A stretch of 64,000 nt of DNA from positions 1-64,000 of the forward strand of contig WION01000093.1 of NCBI GenBank assembly GCA_015039365.1, given 5' to 3'. Below, piece by piece: positions 57,849-64,000 of this stretch. Numbering within the stretch: position 1 is the first letter of the stretch; each line of letters begins with the position of its first letter. The notes under the pieces are model-generated. The model worked only from the letters and a program-made list of their open reading frames with translations, did not search any database and had not been told where the DNA came from. This DNA comes from Amanita rubescens (Eukaryota; Basidiomycota; Agaricomycetes; Agaricales; Amanitaceae). The position numbers were made by a program, and so were the translations under genes.

Positions 57849-57856
57849 CTCGAACT

Positions 57857-58050
57857 TCACAGCTTCACCTAGCAAGCGGTTTACCTACCAGAATACGGTC
57901 TGATCTGGTTGATCTACAAATCGATAATGCCAATCTAGGCGGCATCTGATCATCTGGACCCTGGTGGCCATTTTATCGGTCTTGATGGGATGTCATATCA
58001 GGTGAGAGAAGTTTACTAGTGGGCGCAAATTGCTACCGCCAACTTCCCAG
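57857..58050. other. Spacer before the next gene
   Basis: Short region between FB2 and the ATG at 58051; probably the 5' flank of that gene. Confidence 0.3.
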
Positions 58051-58847
58051 ATGTCCATACCTACCTACACACCCACAGGAATTGAAGCCGTCCTAGGACA
58101 TGAAAAAAAGAAATACCCTGGGGCGAAATGGGGAGCAGCGCGCCGCGCCATCATCCGCCAAGGGGTGCACAACGATCAAACCGACGACGGAGATGTCTTG
58201 CATTCGATGTATACTGACTTACAAGAATGGGCAGGAGATTCGAAGGCAAAGAAAGCTCTAGTAGGGGATACAATGGGCGATGTTTGTGACACGGTGCGTG
58301 CGTTCTCACTCTTTGAATCAATATTAACTTTCTTTTCAGCTGGCTACGCTAGATCGGATTGATGGCGGTGTATCTGTTTTACTTCGATGCCCCGGATTCC
58401 CTGTTGCGCCAGACTTCTCAGTGGAGAATGTATCGGTCGACACATTCATTACCCCGCACATCGTCGAAGTTAGTGGAGTGCAGGAGCGGTTGGCATACTT
58501 AATCCAGTCATTTGGAGACCATGTTGCCATGCCTCATTTGCATCGCTTCACTCTGCGCCATGCCGCGACAGGAAAGCCAAGTTTTTTTTCATACTGTATG
58601 TCATTCTGTACTCGCCCTCTGTGCTTAATAACTCATTTCTCATTGTATAGCTCCTGCTGCGCAGCTCAAGATACAGGGACCTACCCATCTCCCACAGTTT
58701 GAGACCCCTGGATCCGGCCAATTGCGTGTTCGTTGCAGGCCAGCCTGTAAGGACGGTGATCCTAATTGGGACGGAGCCCGGGAACTAAGCCGCGGACAGG
58801 GAAGGACGGAGTATAACGGAGTCCGGGACGTAGTGGGGAAAGGCTAG
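58051..58847 (+). CDS. Unknown protein near KDZ, three exons, about 231 aa
   Basis: The exons are 58051-58293, 58340-58595 and 58651-58847, with GTGCGT...CAG and GTATGT...TAG introns in consistent phase. The start is MSIPTYTPTGIEAVLGHEKK. Exon 2 reads LDRIDGGVSVLLRCPGFPV and GDHVAMPHLHRFTLRHAATG. Exon 3 runs into GGAGTCCGGGA-type repeats, so the last roughly 25 residues may come from a later insertion and the original C-terminus may be lost. I do not recognise the family. It shares orientation with the KDZ gene and may be cargo of the same element. Confidence 0.6.
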
Positions 58848-59340
58848 GCTTCAGCGTGCAAGCTGCGCCGTGCTAACGTACGTCTTGCCTAAACTTCTGG
58901 AGAACGCTCTGGAGTCCGGGATGGAGTCCGGGACCGGAGTCCAAAGGGCGAGCGGTCTGGATGAGGTCTTAGACAATGAAAGACAGGGAGTCAATACGAG
59001 TTGGGGCACAATCCAAGTCAATATTCGGACTACTGTATGAATACAAGTGAGGCCTTATATACGTAGTCCGACAAGGGGTTCTATGGCCGTGTTCTGATAA
59101 GCGAGGAAACCATAGAGATATGGAACAGGAAGTGGAGTAGAGCATATGGTACGAAGGGATAATGATACCAGTGATACCCGAGATGAAACAAGAGGTGAAA
59201 CAAGTATGGAAAATATGTAGAAAGGAACTTAGCGAATATGCACGGAGTTGTGACGGAGTTGTGACGGAGTCCGTCACGGAGTTTGTCACGGAGTTGTCAC
59301 GGAGTTTTCGGAGTTTTGGCATAGGCTTGATATGAGATGC
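58760..59340. repeat. Cluster of GGAGTCC / CACGGAGT short repeats
   Basis: GGAGTCCGGGA occurs several times at 58818-58945. A run of GTGACGGAGT and GTCACGGAGT units, partly palindromic, occupies 59245-59315. The words resemble the GGAGTCC sub-terminal repeats of the hAT-like element at 31086-33592, but I could not define terminal repeats or a target duplication. It is probably a transposon remnant between two genes. Confidence 0.45.
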
Positions 59341-59464
59341 GACATGGGTGGAAAGTGGTCATGGGTATAGTCAGGAGTCCATCGGGGTCCGAGGTCATGG
59401 AGTTTGGGTGGAGTCTGGAACGGGATATGACACAGCCCATACGCTTGCGCAAGATATTTCAATT

Positions 59465-60102
59465 ATGAAAACTCCGCTGAGGTTGCGAACAAAGAGTCCT
59501 TCCTATTCAACTCCCGCACGTTCTCTCTCTCGCAGTAGCTCGAATAGTGATATCGTCTTAGACAGCCCACTGCCGCCAGCCACCCCAAGGGGAAAGAGCG
59601 TGGGTGCGGCCTCGGCAATCTCACAGAATGAAGGCTCTACAGTGATGCACGGTACGTTATCCTAAAATGCTCAATTCAATTGTTTATTCAAAGTTTATAT
59701 TCTTGATCAGAATTCAATACGTCGGAATTACAGACGACCGCTATCATCAGCATCGGCGAACACACCAACAGCATCATGGACCGCTTTGGACTATCCGACT
59801 TGATCATCCCGCGCCTCCGCCAGCTGGCCTGTTCTACCCGTAGCGGCCGTTGGGAGGCGATTCTCCGTAGCCCAGAATGGGGCATGACTCCTGTACAGGC
59901 TCGTTTGTTGTCAAAAGCAATGTTAGCGGATATTGCCCCGGGACAGAAGGTTAGATCTCATTATCTCAGGTAGCAACAGCCTCTAAAATGATTTTGGTTG
60001 CAGACGGCGAAGTATAGCATTAGCGTAAGGGCCATCTTTTTTACCATCGTGATGTGCATGATTTCTATTCTCGTCTTTTTTCTTTGCCTCTCTTATTTCT
60101 AA
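59465..60102 (+). CDS. Tail-anchored small protein of unknown function, 174 aa
   Basis: The exons are 59465-59651, 59711-59949 and 60004-60102, with introns GTACGT...CAG and GTTAGA...CAG in phase. The start ATG (MKTPLRLRTKSPSYS) opens a Ser/Pro/Arg-rich N-terminus. The middle reads IMDRFGLSDLIIPRLRQLAC. The last exon encodes a single C-terminal hydrophobic helix, IFFTIVMCMISILVFFLCLS, ending two residues before the stop, the layout of a tail-anchored membrane protein facing the cytosol. No family recognised. It lies in the same-strand cluster after the KDZ gene. Confidence 0.6.
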
Positions 60103-60338
60103 CTGCTACCATCATCCCTTACTTAAGTACTCCCTAGCCTAGCTGAAATTATATTGTTGACGTGCCGATTGCTAGCAGCCGCTGCAAATACAATCTCAGA
60201 TACCGTAAATGCAAGCCGGCTACACTTTAGGATGCCTCCTCATCCAGATCCGTTTACGGTTCGTGGGCTTCATTACTTAAGTATTTTATATCTATTTTAC
60301 TTAAATCTCCGTGCTGACAGCAAGGTATTAGGTACCTG
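60103..60338. other. Spacer between two same-strand genes
   Basis: AT-rich; no gene seen. It probably contains the 3' UTR of one gene and the promoter of the next. Confidence 0.3.
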
Positions 60339-61750
60339 ATGCGTGGCCTCGTCTTCCATACTGCAATCCAACCCACCGTGCCCCAAAAGGCTTCGGGTCG
60401 CCCGCGTCCACCACAGCTTGGGAAAAATGCACAAGCGGCTGCGACCGAGCGTCGCAGGTTGGCGAAAGAAAATTATTCGAGCGCCCTGGACGGATTATGG
60501 TCGAAAGTTCAACATGATGTTGAAACTCTTGCAGTAGAGCACCACAAGAGCATACGGAAAGTTTCAAGCGACCTTCACATGGGTAGTACCGTGTCATTGG
60601 GGAAGCATAGCAGGATCAGTACATGGAATGCATACACGTGGAAGACGCGTAAATTGGACAAAGAGAACAACTTGAGGACGGGAAACAGCGGTAATGATGC
60701 AATATATTATGCTTGACCTTCATTCTAATGATGTTTCTCAGGTGCTGTTGGTAAGCAGGTACTTCAAGATCTCGTCAAGGATAGTAGAGACGGGGGATAT
60801 TACGAGTTATCTCAAGTGGAAAAAGCGGAGCTAGTTAATGAGTTTGAAGAGGCTAAAGCACAGGTAGCCAAGGGAATGCATATATCTTCCAGATCTAAGG
60901 CAAATGACGTCGTCAAGACAATGCACGTCATTGGAAACATGGTCAGTCAATTTTATCTCGTACAAGTTCAATAGGTTTAACAAAGAGCGTTTCAGCTCGA
61001 TGGCCTTCACTCGCGCAGTGGTGTCGAGGCTCAAGTGTTCGCTACACGTGGCTCAACTGAAGTACCAGTCAAGAGTATTTCGTTTACTACCCCGGGAGTT
61101 GAAAGTTTCTTGGAAAACACAATGCATTTGGATAAAACAGAATATCTCGGGAAGATGGAGGGTTACGCGCTCCAGGGACTAAAAGGTACGGACATCGTAT
61201 TGGTGATTATATATAGACTGCTGACATGAGACTTGTTCTATCTATTTTAGGGATGGCCCGGAATCACAATCAGCGCCGCTCTGCCTTGCGCGCCGAAGTA
61301 TGCGACATCATCAATGCGCGTCTTCGTGAGTTACCCATTTCATTACTTTCTCTACCAACATCATCACTAGGACAAATCGCAGGAGTCCCTGAAGCGAAGA
61401 TGGAGTGGAAGTTATATTTCCGCAATGTGGTGAAGAGATATCAGGTCCTTATCGAAGGGTGGCCACCTGAGATCGATTTTGTGAACCTCAGTGATGCGTC
61501 GAGTTCAGTTGATACTCTTGAAAGGCTGCTTCGGAAATGGAAACAAGGTACTACTTATTGGAAGAAGCTGACGCAGGAGGAGTTGAAACTACTGGAAGAA
61601 GAATGTGACGCTCAGATTGAGAATGGTGAAATTAAGGCACCCACGGCCCGACGCAAGCGTTCTGATAAGGGGAAGAAGAGGAAATGTCATGATTCCGATC
61701 ATGAAATGGAGGACAATTCTGGCCAGGATGACAATGATGATCGAGATTAT
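60339..61750 (+). CDS. Agaricomycete KDZ-neighbour protein, interrupted by FB3 (399 codons kept)
   Basis: Exons 60339-60690, 60742-60941, 60996-61185, 61251-61325 and 61371-61750 join in phase. The order is a basic N-terminus, SDLHMGSTVSLGKHSRISTW, LVNEFEEAKAQVAKG, DGLHSRSGVEAQVFATRGST, YLGKMEGYALQGLKG, WKLYFRNVVKRYQVLIEGWP and a Lys/Arg then Asp/Glu-rich tail (RSDKGKKRKCHDSDHE). I recall this architecture from many agaricomycete hypothetical proteins but cannot name it. FB3 starts at 61751 inside the coding tail and brings a stop within 33 bases, so only the last acidic residues are affected. The 45-base fourth intron is stop-free and could be retained. Confidence 0.65.
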
Positions 61751-64000
61751 CACCTGTTCAGCCGGCGAAATTTTGCTAATTAGCAGTGGTGACTCATTGA
61801 GTCACCCTTGCCAGTTAGCAAGCATTCAGGCTTTGTGGCACACTTTCAATAATTACTGAAATTATATAGAGCGATTTTGCACCAAGTCCAGTTTCCCACA
61901 CCTAAAAATGAAGCATTACCATTTCTGGAAGGTGGGGATATGTTTGTACATGTTATGACATGGGAAATGGATCAAAAGAAAGGAACAAGGGGATAATTGC
62001 CTTATTTGGTAAGATGGGGAAATTCCAAATAAGGAAAGCAAGCTAGGATGCCATTTTTGGAAGGTTGTGAGGGTGTTTGTACATGTTATGGCACAATTTC
62101 CTTTTTTGGAAAAAGTGTCAAACTTCCAAATAAGGCACAAAATGGGTCATTCAGGGTCGAATTTCCTAAAAAGGAAATGATTACATAATTTCAGGGTCAA
62201 TCAATTGTGTAGCCTTGGTCAGTGGCTTTCTAAATGTGGTTGTATGACAGTGTTTGGTGTTGATTTCATTGAGATATCCACTGATTGATTTTCAGGGTCA
62301 AATTTCCTAAAAAGGAAATGATGACATAATCTCAGGGTCAATCAATTGTGTAGCCTTGGTCAGTGGCTTTCTAAATGTGGTTGTATGACAATATTTGGTG
62401 ATGATTTCATTGAGATATTCACCAATTGTTTTTCAGGGTCAAATTTCTAAAAAAGGAAATTGATAATGTAATGTGTGCTTTAGGATCCAGTGGCGCATTT
62501 CCAAAAATGGAAATAGCGCCCTTCGGACTTGCCATTTTGGGACATATCTGCTCACTGTTGGTGATGATGAGCAGAAAGAAATTGCAATATCTCCCTTAAT
62601 ACTGAATGTTTTTGTGGCGCGTTTTTTGGAACATATTCCTTATATGTATATGCACCTATCCACTATGTTAGAATGTAAAAAATGCGAGTGGTTTCTGTCA
62701 GAATGCAACATGTCTTGCTCACTGTTGTCAACAGTGAGGAGCAAGAAATGACAATATCTCCACCAATACTGGTTATTTGTGTGGCGCTTTTTTTGGTATG
62801 TCCCCATTAGGCATATAGGAAGGTAGTTGGCATGTTAGAATGCAAATAGTATGTACCAATCAGCCATAAATAAAATTGGTGCGCTCACTGTCTGCCATGA
62901 TGAGCAGCCATATCTCCACCAAAACAAGATCTTTTTGTGGCGCTGTTTTGGATTTTGATTTCTTATGATAACAGAGTGTCATTCAGGGTGTCTGGAAGGA
63001 GATTGCCCTGCTGATTAATGTGTAACTTCCAGTTTCATGATAAATGTCTGAACATGATACAGAAAGAGTGGCTGACAAGTTGACATGTCAGGATAAATGG
63101 GACATTCCACTTGATCTTGCCTAGGGATCCTCTGTTGTGACCCTCCCAATGTTTATCTTTGTTATGTGTGATCCCAAATCAAAAAAAGCGCCACAGAAAG
63201 ATCTTGTTTTGGTGGAGATATGGCTGCTCATCATGGCAGACAGTGAGCACACCAATTTCATTTTGGCATGATTGGTGCATAGAATTTGCATTCTAACATG
63301 CCAACTACCTTCCTATATGCCTAATGGGGACATACCAAAAAAAGCGCCACACAAATAACCAGTATTGGTGGAGATATTGTCATTTCTTGCTCCTCACTGT
63401 TGACAACAGTGAGCAAGACATGTTGCATTCTGACAGAAACCACTCGCATTTTTTACATTCTAACATAGTGGATAGGTGCATATACATATAAGGAATATGT
63501 TCCAAAAAACGCGCCACAAAAACATTCAGTATTAAGGGAGATATTGCAATTTCTTTCTGCTCATCATCACCAACAGTGAGCAGATATGTCCCAAAATGGC
63601 AAGTCCGAAGGGCGCTATTTCCATTTTTGGAAATGCGCCACTGGATCCTAAAGCACACATTACATTATCAATTTCCTTTTTTAGAAATTTGACCCTGAAA
63701 AACAATTGGTGAATATCTCAATGAAATCATCACCAAATATTGTCATACAACCACATTTAGAAAGCCACTGACCAAGGCTACACAATTGATTGACCCTGAG
63801 ATTATGTCATCATTTCCTTTTTAGGAAATTTGACCCTGAAAATCAATCAGTGGATATCTCAATGAAATCAACACCAAACACTGTCATACAACCACATTTA
63901 GAAAGCCACTGACCAAGGCTACACAATTGATTGACCCTGAAATTATGTAATCATTTCCTTTTTAGGAAATTCGACCCTGAATGACCCATTTTGTGCCTTA
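61751..64000. mobile_element. FB3: foldback element, right end outside the window
   Basis: It starts CACCTGTTCAGCCGGCGAAA directly after GAGATTAT (61743-61750), the expected 8-bp target. Arms pair as p and 126131-p (62473-62751 with 63380-63658), so the right end should fall near 64380. The central loop (about 62950-63180) is homologous to the FB1 and FB2 loops but in the opposite orientation, i.e. the element is inserted the other way round. Both arms encode the 92-codon frame. An extra copy of a roughly 130-base unit containing TTCAGGGTCAAATTTCC occurs in the arms (62155-62450) compared with FB2. Confidence 0.9.

Noticed and set aside
62950..63180. Apparent inversion of the central loop in FB3 relative to FB1 and FB2
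   Set aside because: Because the arms are symmetric, a flipped loop is the same as the whole element being inserted in the other orientation; it is not evidence of loop flipping.

Overview
The window looks like repeat-rich sequence from an agaricomycete (mushroom-forming basidiomycete) genome. Reasons seen directly: genes split by many introns of about 45-60 bases, Ty1/Copia elements, a KDZ-type transposase, and lineage-typical families (an OTT_1508-like deaminase, a DUF6698-like protein, a JmjC protein). I read no rRNA, tRNA or CRISPR array. Family names come from motif recognition, not from a database search.

Left part (1-21.4 kb): a Ser/Thr-rich 5' exon running off the left edge; a two-exon unknown gene (2859-4863, minus); a truncated deaminase copy split by a 660-bp inverted-repeat element with a 6-bp target duplication (5601-6671); a full deaminase gene (7668-10463); and a composite repeat family I call R (R1 11893-13670, R2 15586-17600, R3 17770-19865, a rearranged inverted piece at 10690-11395, and R4 far away at 41047-42375). 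A JmjC gene sits between R1 and R2. A five-exon zinc-motif gene (20412-21396) has an intact sister copy at 35728-36680.

Middle (21.6-49.8 kb): two copies of one Copia family. Copia-1 (21663-34970, plus) has both LTRs and a 5-bp target duplication. It is broken by a 2.7-kb foldback element (FB1), a 2.5-kb hAT-like element and one in-frame stop. Copia-2 (43230-49806, minus) has an uninterrupted 1948-codon Gag-Pol but loses its 5' end at 49806. Both carry an extra upstream ORF ending in a membrane helix, one base before the Gag-Pol start codon. A DUF6698-like gene (39693-40770) lies between them.

Right part (49.8-64 kb): an apparently intact eight-exon KDZ transposase gene (51346-54533), foldback element FB2 with 8-bp target duplications (55521-57848), three further genes (58051-58847; 59465-60102, tail-anchored; 60339-61750) and foldback element FB3, which cuts the last gene and runs off the right edge. 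FB1, FB2 and FB3 all begin CACCTG and follow 8-bp targets. The base where Copia-2 stops is also followed by CACCTG. My main hypothesis is that everything from 49807 rightwards is a large KDZ-class element inserted in Copia-2, with its other end and the missing Copia 5' LTR beyond the window.
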